Shown here in pieces: positions 1 to 14,937 of a stretch of 64,000 nt of DNA (positions within the stretch are counted from its first letter, which is position 1; every line of letters starts with the position of its first letter). The position numbers were made by a program, and so were the translations under genes. The DNA comes from Homarus americanus (Eukaryota; Arthropoda; Malacostraca; Decapoda; Nephropidae). Under the pieces are notes generated by a model. The model was given only the letters and a program-made list of their open reading frames with translations, was not told where the DNA came from and ran no database searches. The stretch lies in the NCBI RefSeq assembly GCF_018991925.1, contig NW_024732415.1, positions 2,660,224-2,724,223 of the forward strand, read 5' to 3'.

Positions 1-1714
1 ACCCCTGTTTCCCACACCACAGGAAGGGTACCAGTTTAGAGCAGGCAAGGAAGGAAAGCAAAAGCCTTCTAAAATTAACCTAACCATGACGACGTTTACA
101 ACAATTCGCTCGGAAACGTGTGCCCATTATTCACTTGTTTATGGTGTGCCTTTAGCTGAATATTGACTTAAAGTGATTTCATATCCTACTGTCATGTGAA
201 CGATTCAGAATGAAACATAAACTTTTATTTTAAAGATAAACAAAGAAACTAAACGATCTAAATTTCATGTAAGTTGAGAATTTTTTTGTATATTGCTTGA
301 ATGAGCTCAAAACTATTACATACATTTAATATCTGTTCATCACACTTAAGAGGTCATTTCAGAGGTTTTTGGAGCCTATCTATATGTTTATGTGGAAAGA
401 TAACGTGTAAGTTCAAAAATCATGTTAGGTCAATTTGGAATCACAGAACTTTAAACATACACCAAAATTCAAGCTGGCATTACAGATTTTTGAGCCCACA
501 TACACACTATAATAGTCTTCTTTACACACGCACACCACCTCTAAAGACTTTAATATTCTACCTCTGAATCCATGAAGTGTTCCTTTAAATTCGTCAATCA
601 CTCAAAAGGGAATATGATGATGGTCCTTATCAGTAATTTTATGAAGACAAGTTTTCAATATCGTTAGTTGTAAAACATATACCTGTGCTATATTTCATCT
701 TTCTTTAGAAAGACAAATCATCACACTAAAAGATACAAATATAAAGCAATAACTTCAAATTAATAATTCATTGTAAAATTTGGATTTAAATATGTTTAAA
801 TATGTTTAAGTGTGCGAAGTGTGACAATAAACTGTGACTTTCATTTTAGTTCAGAATAATTTCACTGTTCTCCGAGATTTACCATATTGTAAACTGACAA
901 AAATTTGCATTAAGGAGTAAAATGATACAGTATGTACTGCACAATGTTATGCAACACTCGTATTTTATCGTGAATGTTGGTCCGTTTCCTTTCTTTTCAC
1001 ACGATTTAAGCATTGAACCCCAACAAGGATAACGGTGATACATGCATACTCAGTCACCTGTAATTAAACGAATGTTTCAACGTACTGAACAGTTAAGGTA
1101 CTTTGTTTCCAAAGCTTGGAACAATCTTGAGTCTTGAGCAGGTAGTAGATGGAGCTGATCCCTGGCTGTGTTGTGTTGGTGAGTCTAGCTTGACGGTGAT
1201 GATGTTCTAACCGTCACCTGATATTAATTAATGTAGTAATGAATGTAACTTAATCATATACTAATTATGTGTCCTGATGGGTATCATGTGTGCACAGGTG
1301 ACACACATGCCATTGTATTATTCAGCTTCATAACTGTGATATAATCACTGTCTACGTATTATATAACAAGCTTGAGAGAGAAAAGCTTCAGCTATTGAGT
1401 CATAAGGTAATGCAAATCTAGGTGTCAAATGCGCATATAGTAAAGTCTGGACTTATAATGTTACTTTACCAACAAATGTAGATGAATTTAATGCTAAAAA
1501 AATGAAATTACCCAAGAACTGTAGCACTGAAGCAAGCATGACATCAGTTCTTTATTTTCTGTTATAGAAACTAAGAGCTAGCGAGCGGTGCTTAATGATA
1601 TATGAAATGTAAAATAACAGCCTTTACTTGGTTCAAGTTGTGTCAGTCAACTGATAAAAATTTCAACATCACATGAACTTGCAAATCTGTCAGTATTCAT
1701 GACGCTACATTTTA

Positions 1715-1850
1715 ATGATGTTCACTGCACGATCTAGTATACTAGTATTGCTGTAACATTTCACTATTGTTCACTGCACGAACTAGTAATGGCGTCACAG
1801 TAAACTGATGTACACCGCACGACTAGTAAACCGTGTCACTAGCAATGAAG
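1715..1850. repeat. Short degenerate tandem repeat (TTCACTGCACGA...CTAGTA)
   Basis: About three imperfect units, each with a CACTGCACGA/CACCGCACGA core followed by a CTAGTA core. Confidence 0.55.
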
Positions 1851-2248
1851 TTCAGCTTAATTGCTGGTCATCACGACTCTCAGTCCTTGGTAAACGAAGT
1901 TCCAATTCACTTTCGTTCATTACGATAACGCCTTTGTGATGTTCCTTATAAATAAACAAATCCCACTGTTGTTTTATCACATAAATAGGTCCCAGGTTTT
2001 GCTGAGAAATTGTTGTTCCGGTTAGTGTAATATTTCGTTCCATTCATTTCCACTGCACGGCCGCAGTCTCAGTTTTCTGCAGTTTACAACAATTTGCGGC
2101 AGTGACGTCACATCCAATTATGCCCACCACATCAAGTTAACATGATACAATACTTAAGAATAAGACTAACATTTTTGTAGCACTTGATGCTTTCTCTTTC
2201 AATTGTTAATTTCATAATTTCACTATATACAGTACAGTATATTGGTAC

Positions 2249-2366
<118 letters not shown>

Positions 2367-3039
2367 AGTTTTTGTGTAATTTTTTAGTAAAATAAAACCT
2401 AACCTTCAACTCATTCTTTTATACAAAATACTGTTTGTGATGTTTTAAACCACTTTATATCAAATAATTCTGACTCAACTATATTATTAAGGCTTTGTAA
2501 TATGACAAGAAGAGGCTATTATCTGTACAGCATAGACTATAAGTACTCAAAAATTATTTTGTGTTTACAATAAAAGCTTTCATTTTTTTTATCTGTTTTC
2601 ATTATCCATTACAAATCAAGAATATCTAATATATGGGCAGTTATACAACATGATATTTGATTTACAATGATAGTATGCATACACATGTAATTAATTTTAA
2701 ATTCCAATGCTGTACTGTACAGTACATAACGCTCCTCACCAACCAGTAACTATACACACCTAGTTGATGAGAATAACACAATGTTAAATGACACGTAGCT
2801 TTTCATAATGAATGGGGACGGTGTTAACCTTATCATCGCTTATATAATTACGAGTACTAATCCGAAATTATTCCTCCAGAATCCGAAGGCAGCAGAGTTC
2901 ATTCAGTAAAACAATCCAATCACACATTCAAATTTTTTAAAAAATCGAGAAAATTTAAACAATAAAATGCTTGGGGTGAAGAACTATCCCATAATTACGT
3001 CATCGTTTATTTATCACTATCACTATGCATTCTGGAACT

Positions 3040-3590
3040 GGCATAAGCTAGAAGGTCTTATAAGGGCGTTCACATAGCCCTATGGAGTACTGTCACACCG
3101 TCTGGACCCCAGATATGGTAGAGATTGAAAATGTCCAAAGGAAGATCACCAAACTGGTGCCGGCACCACAGGTACCCAGAGACATTAGAACGCCTGCAGT
3201 TGCTCAGCTTATACTATACGCGGTCAAGGGATGACTTAATAGAAGTCTATAAACACCTTAGGGGACTATTACCTGGAGCTGGCGTTACCCGCCCCACTAG
3301 GAGTCACAGCTTAAGGTTGAAGAAGCTACAAGTTCAGAAAATTGTCAGGGCAAACTTTTTTGGAGTGAGAGTTGTAAACTCTTGGAACAATCTGCCAGAG
3401 AATATTGTGACAGCATCAAGTGTGAGCGCATTCGAGACCAGACTTAAACAACACAGGCGCAGGTGCAGATACACTCTGGAACCAGTACATGCCTAGTACT
3501 TGCCAACATTACGTAAAAAGAGGCGAGGTCGACTTCTCAATCGGCGAACAGGCCGATCAGTGACAATGAGGATAAAGTAACAGCCAGCGT
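3040..3590 (+). mobile_element. 5'-truncated LINE, 3' end of reverse transcriptase and tail
   Basis: An open stretch at 3125..3496 codes for the C-terminal end of a non-LTR retrotransposon RT (CR1/L2-like by pattern): [30 protein letters not shown] and [13 protein letters not shown]. The upstream part (about 3040..3124) is decayed by frameshifts. The 3' tail has the family signature GCCGATCAGTG..GAGGATAAA. Same family as 10740..13200. Confidence 0.85.
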
Positions 3591-5515
3591 TATCTTTTAT
3601 TTTGCGAGAAAGTGATGTTAAATGGGTGATTTTAATGTTTTCTGTGCTCAAAGACAACGTAAAATATATCTAAGACGATGGCTTACAGTATATGTACTGT
3701 AGAGGATTTTGTGCAAGGAAATCAGAGGCGAAAACTAATTGATTAGACGTTTCATTGTAAACGTGAACCCTTGCTCGCCGATCAGTTTCAAGTTTTCAAC
3801 ACAGCCATGATGACATTAATAACGACTAGCCAGTGAACTGTTGGCTAAAGCCGACTATACAACAGTTCATTTTGTCAGTTCGTTAATCCGTTTCATCATA
3901 GGTATCCTGACAATATTTTAAACCTTGCAGACAGGGCCTAGCCATAATTGTTGTCCCGGGGCCCGGAAAGCTGAAGGGCCCAAGAGAGTCTCCGTTACTT
4001 TAAAGGGCATGTCTATAAATTTGGTAAAGAATGGGGGTAGTTACTTGAGTGCCGGAGCCTTACTACATGAATGGCTCTCAGACGGTATAAATTTCATACC
4101 GCACTTTGTTTCTTGCTCTCAAATTTAGTTTTAGTTTAATCAAGACTCTTTTGTAGTTTCAAAGTATAAATTGATACTGAAATGGAAAATTTTATAGCAT
4201 TATTATGCAAGCATTAGTATCATGCGGGAAAAATATCAGAAAAAACTGCTTAGTTTGTGCCAGTGGTCCAATTTTGCTTAGTGAAATTATACATTATACA
4301 TATAAAAGTTTAAAAATACTATTTTCATTTTTAGGGTCAAATATTCGATTGGCAGTGAGGTGGGCCGTTTATGTGTTAATCTCCATGAAGTAACGTAGAA
4401 ATGTCTCCAATGTGCAAGTGGTTGGCGCGCATCAGTCATAAAGTATTACCAAAAATTTCAAATTGCCAGTTAAGGTACGCAACCAAGTTTTTAATTACTG
4501 CCTAAAACAACAATAGAACCATGTATTTTATTAAAAATAAATAAGCAATTCATCAAAGTGAAAACATCCGGAACCCGGTTTCAAGGATCAACACCAAATC
4601 TATTCGAATTAGCATTTCCCTGAAAGTGTGTTCTTTTGTTGAATCATCGACAAAATCTAAATTAATTTTCAGTGCGGTATTTTCTTATCGTTTCTCCAAA
4701 CGAGTACATAATTTATTTTAAATCTGCACATAATGCTATACTGTACATTCCTATGAAAAAAAAATCAACAAACAGGGAAGACCCAACGACTAAATACACC
4801 GAGTTTTATCTCTCATAATTAAAAAATATATATATTATTAGCAAAGTGTAATTTCCAACGCACTTAAAGACTTTCTTTGTCGAAGCACAGTTATAACATT
4901 ACAATATAACAACGTCTAAATACTATTAAAATACATTCAAAGGTACCTACCTGAAACATTACTTGTCTTTTCCCGGTTGAAAGCAGTGCGTGGTATGAGG
5001 GCATTGTTCCTCGGGCTAATATTGAGAGGCAATGGCTTCAAGATTCCCCATCACTTCGATTCAGAGGATCGAAGTTGTGTTTTCTTGTTATATTCACTAA
5101 TCACTGAAAGCCATTCAGCCAAGCATGAAAATGTAGTAAAAATACGATTATAAAGTCTTCCGCCCACCCGAAAAATGCAAGCTGCAAACGTTGTTTCATT
5201 TAGATTCGTCTTGGGTTACATTCCTGATCAATTCTTTTCCATTTTATTTCTTTTCATCGACCGGTAACTTACAAAAACTTAAAGAGGGTGTTCGCCTCGT
5301 CGTTGAAACAAGATACGGCACACAGCAGTTTACTTTTGACATTTTAGTGGCAAATTACTGTACGTTACACAACCTTTGTATAATTCAAGAGCGATATAAA
5401 CAAAGATTGGCGCTCCACGCCCGACCCCGAGTATTGCCCCAGCTTTAGAATGCATTGCAGCTTAAACACACGATGACGTAATTATGCTTAGACCTCAATG
5501 CCCAACTAAGTATAT

Positions 5516-5521
5516 TTTATT
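5516..5521 (-). promoter_or_regulatory. Probable polyadenylation signal of copy A
   Basis: AATAAA on the minus strand, about 55 nt past the stop codon of copy A. Confidence 0.55.
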
Positions 5522-5574
5522 TTTTGTAAAAAAAATATGAATGATTATGTGGGGACAAACACGGAGAAGTTGAT

Positions 5575-5675
5575 TCAATAGACAACGTATTGAGAGGAGA
5601 CGTCCGTGGTGCTGTAGGACTCCGTGCTGCTGAGGACGTCAGTCGTCACGTCCTCGTCGACCGTCAACAGTGTTC
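5575..5675 (-). CDS. Copy A exon 13 (C-terminal tail, stop)
   Basis: Acceptor catgcag|GA completes the Gly codon. It codes for [13 protein letters not shown] and a Ser/Thr-rich tail ending QYVVY, then TGA at 5575..5577. There is no Asn-X-Ser/Thr site, unlike the tails of B and C. Confidence 0.85.
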
Positions 5676-8600
5676 CTGCATGGGGTAAAATGACTAATAA
5701 CTTTGCGGAGCATGTTCGTGCAGCCAAATTTTGACCAGACGCCTGCCTTAAAGTATTTGGCTATGGTTTTCTTCACGCAAGAATCCATGAATGTTTGAGT
5801 TTCTAATACTGCGATAGTATTACCAAAGGCCATCTAAAGATGGTCTTTGGTAATACTCACACACACGTTAAACATACAGGTGAACGTACCAGCAATACAA
5901 GCGGTAAGGAAGCAGACGCAGCTGCCAGCGATCATGGCCCTCACCACCACCTTGGCTAAATCACCCTTGCGCTCTGGGGCCATAGCACCGAACCCGCCCA
6001 GGTTGATGCCGATGGAACTGATGTTGCTGAACCCACACAGTGCATACGTGGCGATCGTTGATGCTCGTTTCTGGTCAATAACATTTCCAAAGTGTTTAGA
6101 ATCCATGCTATTATTGCTTTCATTTATTAATGTGATTTAATAACCAAGATCTTTAACCACTTAAACTAAGTCAAGTGGAGGACCTATTATCTCTTAATAT
6201 TTTCATATTTGACCAAAAACTTATATTTTGTATTTTATTAGACCATAATGTTGATATCTATCGTGATTATGCTGTGCACTATGAATAGGAATATATTAAT
6301 TAAATATGGTTATCATCATCAGTGTATGTTATATTTACAATAATCAATATTATTATCAACGACACTTAAAGCTTTCAGCAATTTTACCGCTAGTTCCCCA
6401 AGGGTATGCGGTTCTGTCCTGCCCTGTTTAGCAGACGGAAGGAAATTGACCGAACTGTATCACGATGTGCTATATGGTTAAGGAAACTGAGATAGATCGA
6501 AGAAACTGTGTAGCAGGCTGTTCAAACTGGGTGTAAATAATGACCTTGTAATGTCAGCAACGTCATGTATATACATACATTAAGCACGTCTCATACTGAT
6601 CTTGATTATAACTCTTGTTTAATTAAGGGATATCTTGGAAATTGATTCTATTTCCAGGAAGCTGTTCATATATGGAATATACAGCATTATGAACCTAACG
6701 AATGGATGGGCAGGCCTTTGACCGTGGTGCGGTGAACATATTTCTGAAAATTTTGCCCATAAGATTTTTCCGAATATAAAAATGTTACAAGTTAGGAGTT
6801 GTATAAACATAAAATCTAGACTTACCGATATTTCTCCATTTTTCATCATCTCGGCGAGTTTGGAGTAAGCGACGAACTCGTTGACAATGATCTTGACGCC
6901 TATCAGTTGCCCAACCTGACCACACTCAGACCACTCGACGCCCATCACCCAGGCCAGGGGCGTGAAGATCCACCCGAAAAGATTCTGAAGTACGCGGTAA
7001 CGTTATATAATGGCTTTGAATAATATAAAATTCGTTAATAAAAAAAACAGAAATTATAAAGGTTAGTCCATTTAGATCATGGCGGTTACCCATTAACAGG
7101 TGGAGGACTGGGGATACCCTGGGATCAAACAAGTGACCCTCGGGATAGGAGACGAGCATTGTACCCACAAGGTATAAAGGCCCTATTCATTGATGCACCA
7201 AGATACATAACAGTAATACATAAGACAAAAATACATGTACTGCATACTGTATATTTTTTATTCCTGCTGAGGGGTGTGTCGGTGGGTTTCTCTTTATCTG
7301 GGTTTGATTTCCCAAGGTGACTAAATTATTGTGAAACCTTTTCAACACCAACAAATAAACTTGATCAAAACTTTGTGCGGTTTGTTAGAATATTTTCCAA
7401 CTCAAAGGTTAGTTCCTTCTTCACCAAACAAAATAACAGTAAGAGTGTTAGGAGGAGTATCCTAAACCTCTTAAAAATTATCACAAAGACATTGTTTACT
7501 TTTAAATCGCACAGGAGAAATACCTACGTCTAGCGTGCAAACTCCCTCCTCGGCGCCGGCCAGAGTGCAGGACCAGTCGAAGACGTAACTACAGAAGGAG
7601 ATGAAAGCGTAGAAGGCGATGAGGTTGGCAGCGATATTAGCCACCAGAGGAATGGCGTTGGTCACCCCCACCATGGCTGCATGTAGACAGTTCGCCTCTT
7701 GCCTGTCACACCAGACGAAATGGGTTAGACTACAGACTTCTATAAAAAAAAAAAAATAACTGACCCACACCCAACACAACTGCCTGACCACTTATCTGAC
7801 TTCCAAACACATAACTGCCTGTCCCCCCCCAAACACAATAAATACACATCATGATAGTTATGCGAAGAAACAACCGTAACGTTAAGCCTCACTCATTTAT
7901 ATCAACAAGTAGAGGTACAGGGAGAGAAGTTCTGGATTTCCTTAACCTCTCTCTCTCACTTGCTGTCCTCTCCTTGGCCCTGTCATGTTGTCATTATAAT
8001 CATTATAATGTCCCAAGGCTTTATTTACTTAACCTGTCTGTTTACATTCACCACCTTACCCTTTTTCCATCTTGATATCCTTGATGCTGGTACTCGAGGG
8101 TTCGGTCTCAGGGTAGAAAAGCTTGGAGTAGGCGAGAGCACCCGGGGCGTTCATGACGGAGGCTGAGAGGAGCTGGGCGGGGTCGACGCCCAGGGAGATG
8201 TAGGCGGCCATGACGGAGCCAGCAATGGTAGCGAAGCCTCCCGTCATGACCGCGTGAAGCTCCGACTTTGTCATCATGGGGATATATGGCTTGATGAGCA
8301 GCGGCGCCTCAGTCTGTTGACACACACACACACGACTGGGGTTTATATCTGGGTTTGTTATGTCTGTAACTCGAATTCATATAAAGTTAGGCCTGGAACT
8401 CAAAGTTTTTATATTTCCAAATCACTGTAACTCTGTTTCTGTAGTTTTAAGTCACTATAATTCATCCACTGTATCTCTAAGTCACTGTAACTCAAAGTCT
8501 CTATATCTCTAAGTCACTGTAACTAAAAGTCTCTGTATCTCTAAGTCACCGTAACCTGAAATTCTCTTTATCTCTATGTCACTATAACTCACCCACTGTA

Positions 8601-11600
8601 TCTCTAAGTCACTGTAACCCAAGGTCTCTGTATCTCTAAGTCATTGTAACTCAGACTCTACTTCCAAATCACTGTAACTCAGTCTCTGTATCTCTTAGTC
8701 ACTGTAACTCATCGTCTTTGAAACTCACGGTAAGTTAATTCAATCAAAGAGAAACACTGCAAGAATTCAGTCTAAGTTCAAATAAAGACAAATACTATTT
8801 AAATTCGGTCTTGAGTGAGTCTCCAGAGCACCATAAATGACCCACCTGACCGAGGAAGATGTTGGCGGCAGCATTGACACTCTCACAAGCAGTGGTGCCA
8901 ATGGTAACCTGCAACATCCAGCCCAGCTTGAGCACCACCCACTGCATCACCCCGAAGTAGTAAAGGATCTGGATGAAGAAGCTGAAGAACAGGATTACCG
9001 GCAGCACCTGTAGTAAAGGGAGATTGTTATAATATAAACACGCTGGGGGTACCCGACGCTGATACCTGGGTTTGTTTTTGAAAGGCAGCTCATAGCCTAT
9101 ATCCATGACTACACTATTAGCTATATTACACCCAGTACACGGTCATCTACTGGTATACTACAACTTTGACGGAGGGTCGTTCTTCTTCCTTTGGGGTAGT
9201 GGGCCGACCACTGGGGCAAACTCCCCAAATACCACCTTCAAGGCACTTCTGGGGTGCATGCCCATCTCCATGATAAATTTCAGCTCTATCTTCAAAACTG
9301 TAGCTCTAGATAGTACACACACACACACACACACACTATGTTTTTTATACATATAAATTAGTCGAAACTATGTATCCATACTATGTTGGGGAAACCAAAG
9401 TTCAAACTGAAGAGGTAGGCGTATACTGTACCACTTGCTGGCTGACATCTCCCAGTAAAAAACGATGGGTTTACCCCACTCCTGGTAAGCTATATTCTTC
9501 ATGATAACACAATAAAGCAAATACTTGATTTTGAGACTATTAATTTTGTTGTTTAGGGAATATCTTATACAACTTGTGTTGTTCACGGCTGTGTTGAACT
9601 TATGTACTGGAAGTAATCATTTCCTCCAGCGTGGATCACAAGACAATTAGCGTCACCAAATATGTATTTAACGAACAATAAAATTTACCGAGAAGGCAAA
9701 GATGTGTTGTACGGAGACCAGGTCCCCGAACACAAAGCTGGTCCCTGCGTCGGTGAAGGAGAGGAAGGTGGCCACTTTACCCGCTAAGCATGTGAAGATT
9801 TGCTGCCCCAGCGGCCACCTCAGGATGAACAGCCCCATCGTGAACTGCATCATTAAACCCCAGATGACGTGGCGCCACCGAATCTGAGAAAAAAATTACT
9901 TACATCTTTAGCAATATTTGAATCATGATAACCCTAGTGTAAACCAAACCCTGTAATAATAAAAATTGAAGTCTTGCAAGTTAAGAACCCCGACTAATAT
10001 AAAACACTTTACACCCTAGCAAAGTGTACCCCGACGCAAACAAAGATAAATTTTCAGTATTAACCATCTTGGACTAAAATAGAAAGTATTAACTTTCTTA
10101 CATTACATTAAGAAGTGATCAGTACGAACCTTTCTGGGGGCGATCGAGAATACGAAGCCGAACAGGATCAGCACCACCAAGCCAATGAGACCCTGGAAAC
10201 GGCGAACGTCATCTTGTGCGTCGAAACCCAGGAATACCGCCACACCCACCAACAGGAGGAGACCCACCACCCAAGGTACCCACCTGCCAGGGGAAACAAT
10301 ATAAGGTCATAAACAGCTACACAGCCCAGATGAAGATGAATGCTCAGTTTTATTGCACTTCTTCCTCTTCGCCACCCCTATCATCAGCTACTTCGGGCTG
10401 TTATACAGTCTAAATTTATAAAGGTTCGCACGAGGGAAATTCCTCGGCACTGTCAATGCACCTAGCTAACGAGCCGCCGATCAGTGGTGAAGAGGATAAA
10501 AATAAATAACTGGTTGACTTAAGCGAGATCTTGGAGATATAGAGTTTGACAGAATCTTTTCAGGAAATTAATTGCTTTCTTAAATAGACAACTGACAATA
10601 ACCAAACTACGAATACCAGATTCTCTGAGGTTTGGGCATCAAAAGGACACAATTTCAGTAGGACTTGGAAACTCATAGTTATCCCCAAGGGCGAGATTAG
10701 TATTTCGTCATTCTCCCTGGCAGACTCAACTCCCACTGATGTGGCAATTTTATACTTTTACTTTATTTTTATCCTTCGCCACTGATCGGCTTGTTAGCCG
10801 CTTGGGCGATCGGTCACGACTCTTTTCCTTTATATTCTTCACCAAAAGGTCGGCTCGCTAGCCGCCCGGGCGATCGGTCACGTCTCTGTCACGCACTGTT
10901 GGCAAATACTGGGCATGCACCGGCTCCTGAATGTACCTGAACCCGCTCCAGTGTTGGTCAAGTCTTCTCTTGAAAGAGCTCACACTCGGTGCCGTCACAA
11001 CACTTTCTGGTAGATTGTTCCAAGAGTTTACAACCCTCACTCCGAAAAAGTTTGCCCTCACGGTTTTCCGGACTTGCGGCTTCTTCAATCTTGAGCTATG
11101 ACCCCTTGTGGGGCGAGCGTCCGCCAGCTCCAAGTAAGGACACTCAACTGAGTAGTGCCCCCTGAGATGCTTATAAACCTCAACTAGGTCCCCCCTTGCC
11201 CGTCTGTAGTATAAGCTAGGCAAGTTCAGGCGCTCCAATCTCGCAGGGTAGCTGAGATGCCGAAGTGCAGGCACCAGCTTGGTGGCCCTCCTTTGCACAT
11301 TTTCAACCAACTGACAGTCCCTAGCATATCTCGGGGACCAGATGGGGTGACAGTACTCCAGATGGGGAAGCACTTCACTCCTGAAGATCGTCACGAGGGA
11401 CGGACCGTCTAGATATCTGAACGACCTTCTTATAAGACCCAATAATTTATTTGCCTGATTTACCTTCTTCTCACAATGGCCTGAGAACTTCAGCTCATTG
11501 TCAACATACACACCTAGGTCCTTCTCACACACAGTCTCAACTAGTACATTTTCTTCATCCCGTTGGGACATATGGTACGCCTCCTTACCGTTGGTACGCC

Positions 11601-14600
11601 CCAGGTGCATCCTCTTACACTTCGTGACATTGAATCTCAGCAGCCATTCCTTCGACCATTCCTGGAGCCCACAGAGGTCCTTCTGCAGCTCCACACCCTA
11701 ATCAACCAACCTCATCCAAACATTTATGGGAGGTAAACTCAAATTTTAGAAACAAACAACAACAGCCCAATACACTACCTGCGGCCCCCACACAACACCA
11801 TTAATCACCACACATTGTGCGGTCAAAAAGTCTTCATCCCACATTCCGAATGTACCTTCCAGTTTGATTTCAGCAGTACACTGTCGAAAGCCTAAAAGTA
11901 AATATTGTCGATATTACCACCGTTCTAGAATATGGGTCAAATATCAATACCTTGAGCAATTGTGTCACAAGAGCGCCCCATAAAACCGTGTTGCAATACA
12001 AGGTTGTTTTAGTAGATGTTCCATCGCTGCATCTCTGATAAACTCTCACATTTCATATTATGCGTCAGCTCACGTCTATAGTTGTGGAGTGCCTATCGCC
12101 TTCGAAATAGGACTCACATGCCACTTTCCATTCACTGGGACCATTTGTTCATCCAGCATAAACAGAATCTTCAGGGCTCCAAGCCGTTGCACAGCCTCAG
12201 CACCAGATCACCATGTCAGGTCCAGGACTTATGACCTTAGCCTGGACAGTTTATTTCTAATACCCTCGAACAATGGGGTCAGTGCTGTGTCGAACCGTCT
12301 GTCCTCAAACCCAGGAAGGTTACATCCCTCGTGAACACTGAGGAAAAGAAGCTGTTCAACGCCCCAGCTTATCCCAAAATCTCAACACCATCTTCAGCCT
12401 CAGGTCTGATACCCTACCAGTTTCATCGACTTTGCATCGAAACGCCTTTGGTTCGACCCCAACCAGCTAACTCCTTTCCTTTTTGTGGTTTGCTTGCAAC
12501 ATCCTCCTTTTTCATTGACCAACCCAGCTTACTGGTTTTCATTGTCGACCGCAGGTTCAGTGAGATCCTCGTATCCGAAGCACTGGTCTTGGGTATATAT
12601 TTATCGACAAATATTTACAAAACACACCCCCAAAACACCAACCCCACCCCACCCACAACCAACACCCCCCAACAAAAAACAAACAACACACCACACAACA
12701 CCACCCCACCCCAACCACAAACAGTAAATACAATTGCAGCTCATCCCCTCGTATTCCTGAAGCACTGGGACTTTGGTGTTGGGTATATATTTATCGATCA
12801 AATGGGTCATTTTACTAGTTATGATATTCAGCGTAGTGTCTGCGTTCTTGTGCCTTAATAAGTCAGGCCAGTTGATGCCCCTCATCTCTTCCCTCATCCC
12901 ATTGCCAATTTCCTTGTAATAAAATTTGCACCTTGGCCTGGCCTTATCTTGAACTAGGTAACAGTTAAATCTGAATGACAACACTGTGTGGTGACTGGTG
13001 CCAGCACTGGGGCAAGGTGTTCCAGTTTGGCCACCATACCCTCCTCGTTTGTTATGATGAGGTCCGTGTGGCTTGGGTGTTTGTTCCCCTCTGTAATGTG
13101 TCGGGTCTCTCACATGTTGGAACAGTAAATACAATTACAGCTCCTCAACGTCAGTCACAAAGGATCTTGACTGCTTCATCTGTAATCAGAAATATCTAAG
13201 TTGACTCAAAACAATGGTGTTCTCACATACTGTACATTCAAATTTACTTGAGAGAGGTTGGGTACAGGAAGTGGAGAAAATGGACGGGATCTAAGCTGGA
13301 GAAAACGCGTTTCTTCCTTGGGATAACTCCCCAGTTATCCACATGTTTTGTGGGGGTGGCGGCCGTGGAGCATAATATGAATCATCAGGTTTCAAACAGA
13401 CCAGCCGTGCCACCGTGACCATGACACAGTAATCCCCCAAACCCTTGGGAAATGTACTTCCCTATTTCAACATATCAGAGACACAGTGTGTACAGTACTT
13501 TTGATTTGGGGGCAATATTTTGTTTAATTGATGTAAGGAGAACATCTAGGAAACCCTCGAATGGCTATAAGCAGCAGCAGCCTTGTGCTCATGGACGTGT
13601 CACTGTGTGGTAAATAAATATGTTAAAGTTACTTCTTCATAACACATTGTGTCAGGGATGCTCCGTAAGATTTACCTTAGCTTATTAGTTAGGGTTAACT
13701 TATATATTATATTATATCGCACTGTCCGAAAGCTAAGGCAAAAATGTGGACAACATACACGGATGCACTAGACTAAATTTCTAGATTTTAACCTTTACCT
13801 GGGTTGTACCTTCACACGCACAGGGTGGTAGACCTATGGAATGGTCTACCGGCCCAAACTGTGGAAACAACAGGCCACTGGCCTCTCGGAAAGGCCACCT
13901 CTAGTGGATGTCCATTAGGTAAATAAGGTAAGCTACCCTCAGACAGCCTCCTTTACGGGGTAGGGGAGGCTGCGTCCTTCAGTGAGGTCACGGGCAGTAC
14001 TGTATAGGGTCACCTATACCAGGAAGGTCGATATTTCTTCCCGCATCTTCGAGATTTTACAACAGTAATTCTCTCCTTTAAAATTAAACATGTGACGGAT
14101 TGTTCTCTTATTTTCAGGTCTGGTGTTCATCTTGCTACCCATATCATCGAGGGTTTATTAGTTTTCCTATTTTAGAATTAAACGTTTGGTGAGTTGGTCC
14201 TTTACCAGTGCAATATGAGCGACCTATATACCCCATCAATCAGTACCATCTTCCTCATCTCTGCCTAATACTGCTCTGTCTCAATGACTTTTTATATTAG
14301 CTCCTGAACAACAATGGTGTGACAGCATAAACGATTTTCGGGAGATTTGCTGATTCATTGTTAACTAATGATAGAACTATGTCCACTGGGTCCTCAGGGT
14401 GACGCTAAACTTGGGAAGATTGGTAAAGACAGTCTGAAAACGTTAGGAGTGAAGGGCCGTGGTCACCAACCCTCAGACATGATAACCGTACCTTGATTGA
14501 TTGATTAGAACTTACCTTGATTAATTAGAACTCTTAGGCTATACAGTTATTCATTTTCCTCCTGTACTGACTGGACTACTACACCGAGTGATTAAATAAA

Positions 14601-14875
14601 GTGTCGAGTGGTGAAGAGGATAAATAATACTGTATATCTTACATTAGTTTTGAACCCAGTAACTACATCCAACTATATCTCCTTCATAATATTCGTATAA
14701 ACATTATAAACACGACACAGCAGCTTCTTGGTAGTGAGTCTCGTTGCCTTCGTCCAACTACTTATTATAAATTTAAGCTACGTACTTGATTGCTAAGAGG
14801 TCGGTCATGGCGACGTCCAAGGACTTGATGACTGTACGGTAGATCATCGCCCCGAAAAACCGCTTGATAACCTGA

Positions 14876-14937
<62 letters not shown>

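Noticed and set aside
3925..4128. Possible DNA transposon end (CAGGGCCTAGCC)
   Set aside because: No matching inverted end or target duplication found nearby.
5847..6140. Plus-strand frame opposite exon 12 of copy A
   Set aside because: Shadow of the real minus-strand exon, as are 44250..44588 and 27626..27817.
12331..12858. 175-aa Pro/Thr-rich plus-strand frame
   Set aside because: It runs through the A/C-rich block and is antisense to LINE coding remains.
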